Shown here: positions 47,985 through 56,800 of the stretch, piece after piece
Numbering within the stretch: the first letter of the stretch is position 1
Layout of the letters: each line of letters starts with the position of its first letter
From: Streptomyces caniscabiei
GTDB lineage: Bacteria > Actinomycetota > Actinomycetes > Streptomycetales > Streptomycetaceae
NCBI RefSeq assembly: GCF_014930365.1
Contig: NZ_JABXWI010000017.1
Coordinates: forward strand, 127,204-191,203
Direction: 5' to 3'
Length of the DNA: 64,000 nucleotides
Translations under genes and position numbers: made by a program
Notes under the pieces: model-generated
Database searches by the model: none
What the model was told of the DNA's origin: nothing
The model's input: only the letters and a program-made list of their open reading frames with translations

Positions 47985-48331
47985 GCGTCCCGCACCGCCT
48001 CGTCCGTGCGGGCCACCAGCGCGGTGCCGTCGTCCGCGGTGATGATCGGCCGCTGGATGAGCTTCGGGTGCTCGGCGAGCGCCTCGATCCACCGGTCGCG
48101 CGTACCGGCGTCCCGCGCCCACTCCTTGAGGCCGAGCTCCTTGGCGGCGGCCTCCTGGGTGCGGGTGATGTCCCAGGGTTCGAGCCCGAGCCGGTCCAGT
48201 ACGGCACGGATCTCGTCCTCGCTCGGGACGTCCTCCAGATAGCGGCGGACGGTGTAGTCGGCGCCCTCGGCGTCGAGCAGGCTGATCGCGCTGCGGCACT
48301 TGGAACAGGCCGGATTGATCCAGATCTCCAT
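47972..48331 (-). CDS. ArsC/Spx-family thioredoxin-fold protein
   Basis: 119 residues. MEIWINPACSKCRSAISLLD has CxxC (C9, C12), followed by YTVRRYLEDVPSEDEIRAVL and IQRPIITADDGTALVARTDE with the Arg-Pro motif of ArsC-type reductases. Likely thiol-dependent reductase of the YffB/arsenate reductase group; no ars genes are nearby, so arsenate as substrate is doubtful. ATG 48331 preferred over GTG 48349. Confidence 0.88.
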   Translation of the reverse strand: MEIWINPACSKCRSAISLLDAEGADYTVRRYLEDVPSEDEIRAVLDRLGLEPWDITRTQEAAAKELGLKEWARDAGTRDRWIEALAEHPKLIQRPIITADDGTALVARTDEAVRDALSR

Positions 48332-48507
48332 GCCGCCCACCGTAGCCAACCGGCCCCGAAAACCCGTGTTCCACCCCTGTCACAAGACCCCTCAGATCCC
48401 TTCTGGCCAGGGGCGATTGTCAGTGGTGGGTAGTAAAATAGAAGCAGTGTTCGAGGGTTGCCGACGGGGGATTTCCGGCGGCGCCCAGACCGCGACAGGA
48501 GGATGTC

Positions 48508-48822
48508 TTGCCCGCTGCCGCACTGAAGTCGAAGCCGCTGCCCACCCAGTCCACCGTCCAGCATCCGGTACTGCTCGACCTGCCCTACGCACCGGTGGTG
48601 AAGCACACGCTGCCGCCGGGCCGTCCGCGCGAGTGGTACATCACCCACAACCGGCGTCTGAAGGCCATGCGCCTCGCGATCGCCCTGCTCGACTCCGGCG
48701 TCCACATGCCGAACCAGGCGCGCAACGAGACGATCCGGAGCACGGCGGAGGTCATCGGAGTGCATCCGCCGTCGGACACCACGTGCCACATGGTGCGGGC
48801 GCTGATGCGCTACAGCCGCTGA
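48508..48822 (+). CDS. Conserved hypothetical, TTG start, 104 aa
   Basis: Begins TTG with AGGAGG five bases upstream. Basic, helical, soluble: PYAPVVKHTLPPGRPREWYI, then HNRRLKAMRLAIALLDSGVH, NETIRSTAEVIGVHPPSDTT and a short C-terminus. No recognised family; the Arg/Lys-rich helix after the conserved PREWYITHNRR looks like a nucleic-acid or partner-binding surface, which is only an impression. An ATG overlapping the ribosome site (48503) opens a 7-codon frame that stops at once. Two hairpins follow. Confidence 0.75.
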   Translation: MPAAALKSKPLPTQSTVQHPVLLDLPYAPVVKHTLPPGRPREWYITHNRRLKAMRLAIALLDSGVHMPNQARNETIRSTAEVIGVHPPSDTTCHMVRALMRYSR

Positions 48823-48854
48823 CGCGGTACGGCCACCGAGGCCGTCCCCTCTGT

Positions 48855-48941
48855 CGGTGCCGTCCACTCCCCAAGGGGTGGGCGGCACCGGTGCGTCGGG
48901 GGGAAAGGGTGATCTCCGGCCGCCAGGGTTGGCCGGAGATC
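48855..48941 (+). terminator. Two tandem hairpins after the 48508 gene
   Basis: First: CGGTGCCG...CGGCACCG-type imperfect stem over 48855-48890 with an AA loop region. Second: perfect 11-bp stem GATCTCCGGCC (48911-48921) with GGCCGGAGATC (48931-48941). Confidence 0.75.
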
Positions 48942-49075
48942 GCCCTAGCCCTGCCCGCCCGGGGTCCATACGATGCGGTCGCCCCTCGGTCTTCACAGGT
49001 GTTTCACAGAGTGCGGGGCACTCGCGCATGTCTATTGACATGTGCATGACCGTCATTTAGATCGGAGAACCCCCC

Positions 49076-49723
49076 ATGGTTCGTGGTCTCCTCCTGGGCG
49101 GCGCAGTGGCCGCCCTGTTCTCCAGTGCGCTACCCGCGCAGGCCGAGTCCCCGTTCGAGGACCCGCCCCCGGACAAGATCGTCATCAAGGTCGCCACGGT
49201 GAACGGCTCCGGCTGTCCCCAGGGCACGGCCGCGGTCGCCGTCTCACCGGACAACACCGCGTTCACGGTGACCTACAGCGACTACCTCGCCCAGGTCGGC
49301 GGCGGCGCCCCGTCCACCGCGTTCCGCAAGAACTGCCAGCTCAACCTGATCGTCCATGTGCCCGGCGGCTTCACCTACGCCATCGCCAGCGTGGACTACC
49401 GAGGCTTCGCCTCCCTCCAGCGCGGCGCGAGCGGTGTGGAGAAGGCCTCGTACTACTTCCAGGGATCCCCCGACACGGCGGCCCGGACCCACACGTTCAA
49501 CGGCCCGCTCGAGGACAACTGGCAGGCCACGGACGAGACCGACTGGGCCCAACTGGTCTGGGCGCCCTGCGGGGTCGAGCGCAACTTCAACATCAACACC
49601 GAGCTGCGGGTCAACCGGGGGTCGTCGCCGGCGAGCAGCACGAGCTTCATGACGATGGACTCGACGGACGGCGACATCAGCACGATCTATCACTTGGCCT
49701 GGAAGGAGTGCCCGGAGAAGTGA
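49076..49723 (+). CDS. Secreted DUF4360 protein
   Basis: 215 residues. Signal MVRGLLLGGAVAALFSSALP AQA, then a mature DUF4360 domain: VATVNGSGCPQGTAAVAVSP, FTVTYSDYLAQVG, KNCQLNLIVHVPGGFTYAIA and ELRVNRGSSPAS, ending WKECPEK. Four Cys could form two disulfides. DUF4360 proteins are secreted and of unknown function in fungi and actinomycetes. GGAG upstream of the ATG. Confidence 0.93.
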   Translation: MVRGLLLGGAVAALFSSALPAQAESPFEDPPPDKIVIKVATVNGSGCPQGTAAVAVSPDNTAFTVTYSDYLAQVGGGAPSTAFRKNCQLNLIVHVPGGFTYAIASVDYRGFASLQRGASGVEKASYYFQGSPDTAARTHTFNGPLEDNWQATDETDWAQLVWAPCGVERNFNINTELRVNRGSSPASSTSFMTMDSTDGDISTIYHLAWKECPEK

Positions 49724-49823
49724 GCCGCGGCGCCGGGTGCCCCTCGCTGCGCGGGCACCCGGTGTTCGGGTCGGCGTTTGGTTCCTGGGCACCCGGTGTT
49801 CGGGTCGGTGTTTCGTCCGCGGG

Positions 49824-50075
49824 CCCGGTGGGGCTTCTCGCGCAGTTCCCCGCGCCCCTGAAAAGCAGGGGCTGCGCCCCGTGCTTTTCAGGCCCGCAGC
49901 CCCCGTTGCCCTTCAGGCCCGCAGCCCCCGTTGCCCTTCAGGCCCGCAGCCCCCGTTGCCCTTCAGGCCCGCAGCCCCCGTTGCCCTTCAGGCCCGCAGG
50001 GCCGGGGTCTTTCAGGCCCGCAGGGGCCTGATGCTTTCAGGGGCGCGGGGAACTGCGCGAGAAGCCCCGCAACCC
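49824..50075. repeat. Dispersed palindromic element, copy B, with internal 25-bp minisatellite
   Basis: Perfect 34-bp inverted repeats at 49830-49863 and 50035-50068. Between them is a 25-bp unit (TTCAGGCCCGCAGCCCCCGT plus five bases) starting at 49887, 49912, 49937 and 49962 (four matching copies), then degenerate copies at 49987 and 50011. Outer arms match copy A at 37.6 kb. The surrounding 49724-50190 holds no gene. Confidence 0.92.
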
Positions 50076-50190
50076 CGGCGCTCCCGCGAGGCCGTCACCT
50101 CCGCCGAGAGCCTCGAACACCACCGACCCGGGCCCTCCGCCACCATCCTCCCGCCCCCCACTGGCAACGCCCGGCACTCCGGGGGCCTCC

Positions 50191-51126
50191 CTACGCGTAC
50201 CGCTCCAGCACCCCGCCCACATACGCCTCCAGCCGCGCCCCCAGCACCTCCGCCGTCAGATCCGTCCGCCCCAGCTCCCGCCACGGTCCCGCCAGCTTCT
50301 CCGCGTCGGGCGCGTACGCGAGCGCGTCAAGCAGCAGCCAGTACCCGTGGTCCCGGTCCCGCGAGAGCGGGCGCCCGCCCCGCGCCTCGTACCGCGCCCG
50401 GAACCCCGTCCCGTACCCGGCCCCGTACAGCAGCGCCACCGCCGTCGAGCAGTGCGCCACGTCCAGATCGGCGGGCCCCCACGAGGTCTCCACCCAGTCC
50501 ACCACCCCGCCGACCCGCAGGTCACCACGCGCGCCCGCGCCCGTGAACAGCACGTTCCCCGGATGGAAGTCCCGGTGCAGAAAACACCCCTCGTACGCGG
50601 GCGGCTCCCGCCGGATCACGTCCACGGCCCGTTCCCACAGCGGACCGCCGGGCGTGGTGACCCGTTCGGGAGAGGTCCAGGCCTGGTAGGTGCGAGGCCG
50701 TTCCTCCGGTACGACCGCGTGGATCCGGGCGAGCTGCCCGGCGAGCAGGTCCAGCCGCCGCTCCAGGTCCGCGTCCTCCGCGATCCGCACGGACCCCGGC
50801 AGCAGGGACATCAACAGCGAGGGGTGGTCGGTCAGTTCGGCCGTCGGGTCGACGGCGTGCAGGAGGGGCGCGGGAATGCCGTCGTACGGGGCGAGGAGGG
50901 TGAGCATCTCGGCCTCGCGGCGCAGCAGCCCCGGCGCGTGCAGCCGGAAGAACGGTTTCACGAACGACCGCAGGACCAGATCCGTCCCGTCGTCGAGTTC
51001 CAGCCGACGTATCCGCGACGTCCAACCGCCGCGCAGATCGGCCCAGTTCCGCACGGAGCGGCCCGCGGGGAGCCGCTCGGCCACCCACGCACGGGTCGCC
51101 GCCCACTCGTGATCGTCGAATGTCAT
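50191..51126 (-). CDS. APH-family phosphotransferase
   Basis: 311 residues. Kinase-like fold with GCFLHRDFHPGNVLF (HxD-x(4)-N) and GGVVDWVETSWGPADLDVAH (metal-binding Asp). N-lobe from TSRIRRLELDDGTDLVLRSF. Substrate unknown. It is a different subgroup from the one at 22801. The start MTFDDHEW lacks a clear ribosome binding site; the frame extends upstream but loses family character. Confidence 0.88.
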   Translation of the reverse strand: MTFDDHEWAATRAWVAERLPAGRSVRNWADLRGGWTSRIRRLELDDGTDLVLRSFVKPFFRLHAPGLLRREAEMLTLLAPYDGIPAPLLHAVDPTAELTDHPSLLMSLLPGSVRIAEDADLERRLDLLAGQLARIHAVVPEERPRTYQAWTSPERVTTPGGPLWERAVDVIRREPPAYEGCFLHRDFHPGNVLFTGAGARGDLRVGGVVDWVETSWGPADLDVAHCSTAVALLYGAGYGTGFRARYEARGGRPLSRDRDHGYWLLLDALAYAPDAEKLAGPWRELGRTDLTAEVLGARLEAYVGGVLERYA

Positions 51127-51324
51127 GCGGCCAGCATCGCCGACGAGTGGCGTCGGCATCCCCGATAAATGGGATGCCCCGGCACCCGCCGCACGAGCAT
51201 CCTGGAAACGCGGAGCGAAGGCCCCCGGAACGCCGGGCCCGTGCACGACGGGCCCTGTTCTCCGGTCCGGGACCACTCTTCCCCGCACGGTCATCACCCA
51301 CGCCACGCCCCGAGGAGTCCCGTC

Positions 51325-51612
51325 ATGGGCACCGTGATCCTGTCGGCGACCGCGGTTCTGGTCGTCATGGGTTTCTCCGACAACATCCTCTGGCTGGCCG
51401 CAGTCGCCCTGCTCTACCTGTACGTCCGCCACGGTCGCACGGGGGGAGGCTCGGCGCCGTCGGGCCCCCCGGCGGCCGGCGGCTCGGCCCAGCCCGCCTC
51501 CTACCGCGCGTACCGCGACCGCCGTGACCAGCAGGCGAAGTGGGAGCGCCGCTACCGCCGCGAACGGCCTTTCGAGACCCGTCGGCAGGAGCGCGACACG
51601 AGCAAGAAGTAG
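51325..51612 (+). CDS. Small membrane protein, 95 aa
   Basis: MGTVILSATAVLVVMGFSDN then ILWLAAVALLYLYVRHG form one or two membrane helices. A Gly/Pro/Ala spacer and a strongly basic, helical tail follow (RAYRDRRDQQAKWERRYRRE, then RPFETRRQERDTSKK). GAGGAG eight bases before the ATG. Function unknown; the cytoplasmic basic tail suggests interaction with acidic lipid or protein. Confidence 0.8.
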   Translation: MGTVILSATAVLVVMGFSDNILWLAAVALLYLYVRHGRTGGGSAPSGPPAAGGSAQPASYRAYRDRRDQQAKWERRYRRERPFETRRQERDTSKK

Positions 51613-51661
51613 TCATGAGCAGCGGCAAGGAGCAGCGAGTGACGGCGTCCCGGGGCCGAGG

Positions 51662-52297
51662 TCACAGCCCCGGGGCGCCCCAGACCGGGAACCACCGGCT
51701 CAGCTCGGGCTCGACCCGCAGCTCGTCCCCGAGTACGGCCCGGACCCGCAGCTCCAGCGCGTTGTCGCGCCGCTGCCCGCCACCCGGCAGCGGCGCGAAC
51801 GGATAGAACGTCCCCCGCTTGTAGAGATAGACGATCCCGAGCCGCGCCCCGCCACGGTCACCCGCACCGACCTCCCCGCCCCCGCCTTCGCTCCCGTCCC
51901 CGCCCGTGAGGTGGAACCCGACGACCGAGCAGAGCAGTTGCGGCCCGAAGCCACCGCTCTCCAGGGCGCTGTTGACCGCGTGCAGATCGCTCACCAGCGC
52001 GGGCAGGTCCTGCGGAGCCCGCCGGGAGACCAGCCACGAGTAGCCGTACTCGTCCCGCTCGATCCCGACCGGCGGCCCGGTCCGCCCCGCGTCCGCGTCG
52101 AGCAGGGCCCGCACCTCCCGCCGTACGCCGTCGAAGGCCGCGCCCTCGACCGTCGCGAAGCACACCGCGCCCGTGCCGGTCGGGGTGAGGGAGACGGCCG
52201 CCTCCAGCGCGACGGCGGCCGAGGGGAGGGCGAAGAGCCGGTCGAGATCGGGTGCGACCGGCTTCGTACGGCCGAGGAGGACGTCCAGCAGCCCCAT
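51662..52297 (-). CDS. pspAB: PspA-associated protein PspAB-like
   Basis: 211-residue soluble protein starting MGLLDVLLGRTKPVAPDLDR; further motifs DEYGYSWLVSRRAPQDLPAL, VSDLHAVNSALESGGFGPQL, YLYKRGTFYPFAPLPG. I recognise the actinobacterial PspAB type found beside HtpX-like proteases, where both are tied to envelope stress. It starts seven bases after the upstream protease gene's stop, so they are one operon. Name by recall, not by search. Confidence 0.7.
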   Translation of the reverse strand: MGLLDVLLGRTKPVAPDLDRLFALPSAAVALEAAVSLTPTGTGAVCFATVEGAAFDGVRREVRALLDADAGRTGPPVGIERDEYGYSWLVSRRAPQDLPALVSDLHAVNSALESGGFGPQLLCSVVGFHLTGGDGSEGGGGEVGAGDRGGARLGIVYLYKRGTFYPFAPLPGGGQRRDNALELRVRAVLGDELRVEPELSRWFPVWGAPGL

Positions 52298-52303
52298 GCC
52301 CGC

Positions 52304-53299
52304 TCAGCCCGCCTTCCCGGACCCACGGGACCCACTGGACCCGCCGGAATCCTCTGATCCCCCTGAACCACCGGACCCCCCTGAACCACCGGACCCCGGC
52401 GCGGCAGCGGTATCCAACTCCGCTGAGATGCGGGCCAGTTGGTCGAGCCGCTGCTCCAGAGGCGGGTGGGTGGCGAAGAAGCGGGTCAGATGGGGGTGGT
52501 CGCCGAGCGCGGGGGTGAAGTAGAAGGCGTTGAAGGCCTGCGAGGTGCGCAGGTCCCGGGTGGGGATGCGCGCGATGTCGCCGGTGACCTTGGTGAGCGC
52601 GGAGGCCAGCGTCGAGGGCCGCCCGGTGAGGAGGGCGCCCGCCCGGTCGGCGGCCAGCTCGCGGTACCGGGACAGCACCCGGATCAGCAGGAAGCTCAGG
52701 ACGTACACCGCGGCGGAGACGCCCATGATCACGCTGAACACGACGGCGGTGTTCTGGTCCCGCCTTCCGCCGAACATGTGCGAATAGAACGCGGCCCGCA
52801 CGACGAGCCCGGCGATCACTCCGAGGAACGAGGCGACCGTCATGACGGCGACATCGCGGTGCGCCACATGCGACAGCTCGTGCGCGAGCACGCCCTCCAG
52901 TTCGTCCGGCTCCAGCCGCCGCAGCAGCCCGGTCGTCACACACACCACGGCGTGATCGGCGTTCCGCCCGGTCGCGAACGCGTTCGGCATCTCCATGTCG
53001 GCCACGGCGACCCGCGGCTTCGGCACGTCCGCGACCGCGCACAGCCGGTCCACGACCCCGTGCAGCAGCGGATACTCCTCCGGCTCCACGATCCGCCCGC
53101 GCATCGCGTAGAGGGCGACCCGGTCGGAGTACCAGTACTGCGCCCCCAGCAGCCCGGCGGCGATCACCACGACCAGCACCCAGGACCGCAGCAGCGCGAT
53201 CAGCACGGCCACGAACACGACATAGAGCAACCCGAGCAGAAACATCGTGACCGTCATCCGCACGGCCAGCCGGGGATCACTCCGGAACCGCTCAGACAT
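52304..53299 (-). CDS. HtpX-like M48 zinc metalloprotease
   Basis: 331 residues. Helices at about 15-50 (MTVTMFLLGLLYVVFVAVLI and following), zinc site HELSHVAHRD near residue 140, helices after it, and the third ligand Glu in SRYRELAADRAGALL. Membrane-bound quality-control protease acting on damaged membrane proteins. The C-terminus is Gly/Ser repeat (GSGGSGGSGGSGGSEDSGG). Start at MSERFRSD. Co-transcribed with PspAB. Confidence 0.93.
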   Translation of the reverse strand: MSERFRSDPRLAVRMTVTMFLLGLLYVVFVAVLIALLRSWVLVVVIAAGLLGAQYWYSDRVALYAMRGRIVEPEEYPLLHGVVDRLCAVADVPKPRVAVADMEMPNAFATGRNADHAVVCVTTGLLRRLEPDELEGVLAHELSHVAHRDVAVMTVASFLGVIAGLVVRAAFYSHMFGGRRDQNTAVVFSVIMGVSAAVYVLSFLLIRVLSRYRELAADRAGALLTGRPSTLASALTKVTGDIARIPTRDLRTSQAFNAFYFTPALGDHPHLTRFFATHPPLEQRLDQLARISAELDTAAAPGSGGSGGSGGSGGSEDSGGSSGSRGSGKAG

Positions 53300-53419
53300 C
53301 CGTACCACCCCGCACTCAGGCAGCAGCTCGTCCCGCTTCCATTGTGCGCCCGGGGATCCCCATGCGGAGGTCACGCGGCGGTCCGGATCACCCCTCAGCA
53401 GGGCAAAGGCCGCGGAGGC

Positions 53420-53677
53420 TCAGTACGAGGACCGATAGTTGACGTAGCCGATCAGCGCGATCAACCCCGCCACACACCCGAACACGATCACGGTCGACAC
53501 CCAGGACGACCGGCGCGGCGTCCTCGGCCCCGGATCAGCGCGGAAGGGCTGCGGCGCGGGCGGGTTCTCCTTCCAGCGGGCCGCGAGCATCCGGGCCCGC
53601 GCGGAGGGCTCCTTGTGCTCGGCGCCGTCCGCCCACTTGATGTCGAACTCCCGCTCGTCGTCGTCCTGTTCGGGCAT
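53420..53677 (-). CDS. Small C-terminally anchored membrane protein, 85 aa
   Basis: Acidic N-terminus (MPEQDDDEREFDIKWADGAE), Pro-rich middle, then one helix SSWVSTVIVFGCVAGLIALI and short NYRSSY outside. GGGGAG lies eight bases before ATG 53677; ATG 53683 is an alternative. Function unknown. Same strand as the M48 gene, 120 bases upstream of it. Confidence 0.72.
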   Translation of the reverse strand: MPEQDDDEREFDIKWADGAEHKEPSARARMLAARWKENPPAPQPFRADPGPRTPRRSSWVSTVIVFGCVAGLIALIGYVNYRSSY

Positions 53678-53730
53678 CCCCATGTCTCCCCGTCGTCTCT
53701 CGAACAGTCGTGCCAGAACCATACGACGAC

Positions 53731-53760
53731 GCCCCCGTCCCGAGAAACGGGAACGGGGGC
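53731..53760 (-). terminator. Hairpin after the nSTAND gene
   Basis: GCCCCCGT-CCCG with CGGG-A-ACGGGGGC, one bulged A. About 130 bases past the stop. No gene in 53678-53891. Confidence 0.6.
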
Positions 53761-53891
53761 GCCGCCGCGAAAACGCCCGGACTACGCGTCGATCACACGT
53801 CGGAGAAGTGATGCCCCGGTGCCGCGACCTCGGGTGCGGGTCTGCTCCTCCGCTCCAACCAGCGCGGAAGATCGTCCTCGACCGCTGCCCC

Positions 53892-56800
53892 TCAGTCGCA
53901 CACCCTTCTGTACGGCGCGTCCGGTACGTACGTGTCCCACTCGCTCCTCGTCAGGTCCTCGTTCCCGGCGCGGGCGCAGACGTGGGCGATGGCGCGGGTG
54001 GGGTCGACGGGGTGGCGGTGGAGGGGGACGTGGCCGCCGCCGGCGTAGAGGGTGGTGTTGTCGGGGCTGAAGGCGAGGGAGTCGATGGGCTCGCCGGGGG
54101 TGGGGAGCGGGCCGCCGAGGGGCTGTTGGGTGGTGGTGTCCCAGAGCTGGATGGTGCCGGCGTCGCCGCCGACGGCGAGGGTCTGGCCGTCGGGGCTGAA
54201 GGCGAGGGCGCTGACCGCCTCGGGGGTGTCGCCGAGCGGGGCCGGGAAGACGTTGCGCAGGACACCGGCCCGGCGGCGCAGGTCACCGTCCCACAGGGCG
54301 ACGCGGCCGGTCCGGTCGCCCGCCGCCAAGCGGCTGCCGTCAGGGCTGAAGGCGAGCGCACTGATGTGATCGCCCTGGACCAGATCCAGCGCGACGATGC
54401 TGTCGACGGTCTCGCGGGCCACCCGGTTGTCGCCGACGGCCAGTTCGGTGCGCGGGCTGAGTGCGAGGCGCGCGCTGACCAGGCCGGAATCGGTCAGCAA
54501 CTCCGTCCGCCGGCCGGTGGTGGTGTCCCACATCTCGTTCGCGGGTTCGCCGCCGGGCGGGGTGCGGGTGGTGAAGAGAGTGCGGCCGTCGGGGGTCAGC
54601 GCGAGCGCGGTCACCGGCGCCCCGGACTGGGCCGGCCCCACGTCCAGCGTGCTCAGTGCACGGTCGCGGGTCAGGTCCCAGACGGTGAACCGCTGTGACC
54701 CGGCCGGTCCGCCCGGCGCCGTGACGCCGTAGACGAACCAGCCGCTCTCGGGGCTGAACGCCATCCGGGGGGCGGTGTCCGCGGGCGCGAGCGGTGTCCC
54801 GTTCTGTCCGCCGCGGGCGACGACCGGCGAGGCTGGGCGCGGGAGTGTGCGGACGAGCCGGCCGTTGTCGGTGTCGCGCAGTTCGAAGACGTAGCCGTGG
54901 GTCGCGCGTCGGGCGGTGGCGAAGCGGCGGCCGTCGGGGCTGAGCAGTACGCCGTCCAGGGGGCGGTCGCGCCACGCGGCGGTGACGGCCGTCGTCACGT
55001 CGAGGGTGTGGACGGTGCCGCCCTCCAGGTAACGCAGGGCGGGTGCGCCGGGGTCCCAGGCGAGGCCGCCGTGCGGGTGCTGGTTGTTGAGGGGATGCCG
55101 TAGGACGGGGGCGGCCGGGGCGGACAGCCGCCAGACCCGGATCTCGTCGGCGGAGCCCGCCGTCGCCAGGAAAGCCCCTCCCCTGCTGAACGACGCGTAT
55201 CGCACACCCGGGTCGCTGATCTCGGCGACGCGGACACCGGTACGGACGTCCCACACCAGGACCCGTTCCCCGGCGACGACGGCGAACCGTCCGTCGTTCC
55301 CGAACACCACCGCCGAGTCGGCACCGCAGGCCCCCTGTTCCCGCTCCCACTCCCCCTGCCGCGACCGCCCTGCGCCTGCCTCCAGGACCTGCGGCGCCTC
55401 CCCTGTCGGGCAGACGGCCACCAGCCGGTCGTCACCGCTCGGCGCCACGTTCGCCGGGGTCGCCCCCCGCGTCTCGAACAGCACGGCACCATCGGCGACG
55501 GCCCGAACGCGTACGACGTCCGCGCCGGAGTCGGAGCCGGCGCCCGACCCGGCGTCGCCCGCACCGGGTTCGCCCACGACGAAGCTGCGCCCACTCGCCC
55601 CGAAGGCGATCCCCTCCCGGCCGGGCGTCAGCGGCCCACCTCCCGTCCACCGTCCCGCCCTCGTGTCCCACAGCCGTACGTGCCCGTCCGCGCCCGCGAT
55701 CGCCAGGACGCGGGCGTCGGGGCCGGCTGCCAGGACCTCGCCCTCGGGGAGGCGGCCCGAGCCGGTGCTGCGGCGGGTGCCGAGGTTCCAGGTCTGCCAG
55801 GAGCGGTCGTCGACGCTGAGGAGGGTGCGGCCGGAGTCGGCGAGGAAGCGCCGGGAGCGGAATCCGGAGGCGGGGTCGCTGAAGGAGGCGGACTCGGGCT
55901 GGGCGAGGGAGCCGAGCAGGGCACGGCGGGTCTCGGGGAGGCGGGCGATGCGCCAGGCGGCGCCGCTGAGGAGAAGGGCGGCGCGCGGGTCGGTGGTGCG
56001 CAGGCCGTCGGCGACGGCGGCGATACGGCGGGCGGTGTTCTGGGTCTGCTGGTGCCGGTTGTCGTCGTGCTGCCGCCAGGCCGTGAGGCCCGCGACGAGC
56101 GCCATCGCGAGGACGGCGGAGAGCGCGCCGGCCAGGATGCGGGAGCGGCGCGTGGAGCGCGCGGCGGCCCGGCGCTCGGCCTCACGGGCGTCGAACGCGG
56201 CGGTGAGGAAGTCCCGTTCGACCTCGGTGAGCGCGGGGTCGCGGGTGTGGTCGGGGAAGACCTCCTCCGTACGGGCGAGGCGGGTGCCGCGGTAGAGGGT
56301 GCCGGGGTCGCGGGCGTGCTCCAGCCAGGCGCGGGCCGCCTCGGTGAGCCGGCGGTGGTGCCGCAGCCGTTGCCTGTCCTGTTCGATCCAGCCGTGCAGC
56401 CGGGGCCAGCAGCCGATCAGCGCCTCGTGGGCGAGGCGTACGCCCTCCTCGTCGACGGTCAGCAGCCGGGCGCAGGCCAGCCGTTCCACCACCACGTGCA
56501 CATCGGGGTGGGCCCACTCCAGGAGTTCGGCCCGGGACAGGGGGCGCCCGGTGTCGACGGTGCCCCGGCCCGGCTCGACCAGCCGCAGCAGCAGCTGCCG
56601 GGCGGCGGCGGCCTGCGACGCGGACAGCTGCCCGTACACCTCCTCGGCGCTCGCCGCGATCGCGCCGTTGAGTCCGCCGGCCGCCTCGTACGCGGCCGTC
56701 GTCAGCATGCGGCCCTTGCGGCGCCGCCAGGTCTCCAGCAGCGCGTGCGAGAGCATCGGCAGCGCGCCGGGCCGGCCCTGGACCTCCTCGACGACCGCCG

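Noticed and set aside
49887..50035. CRISPR-like regular repeats
   Set aside because: The 25-bp units are directly adjacent without unique spacers and lie within an inverted-repeat element; no cas genes.
49737..50546. Long plus-strand frame after the DUF4360 gene
   Set aside because: It translates the palindromic repeat and minisatellite into Pro/Ala/Gln-rich text and runs antisense to a clear kinase gene.
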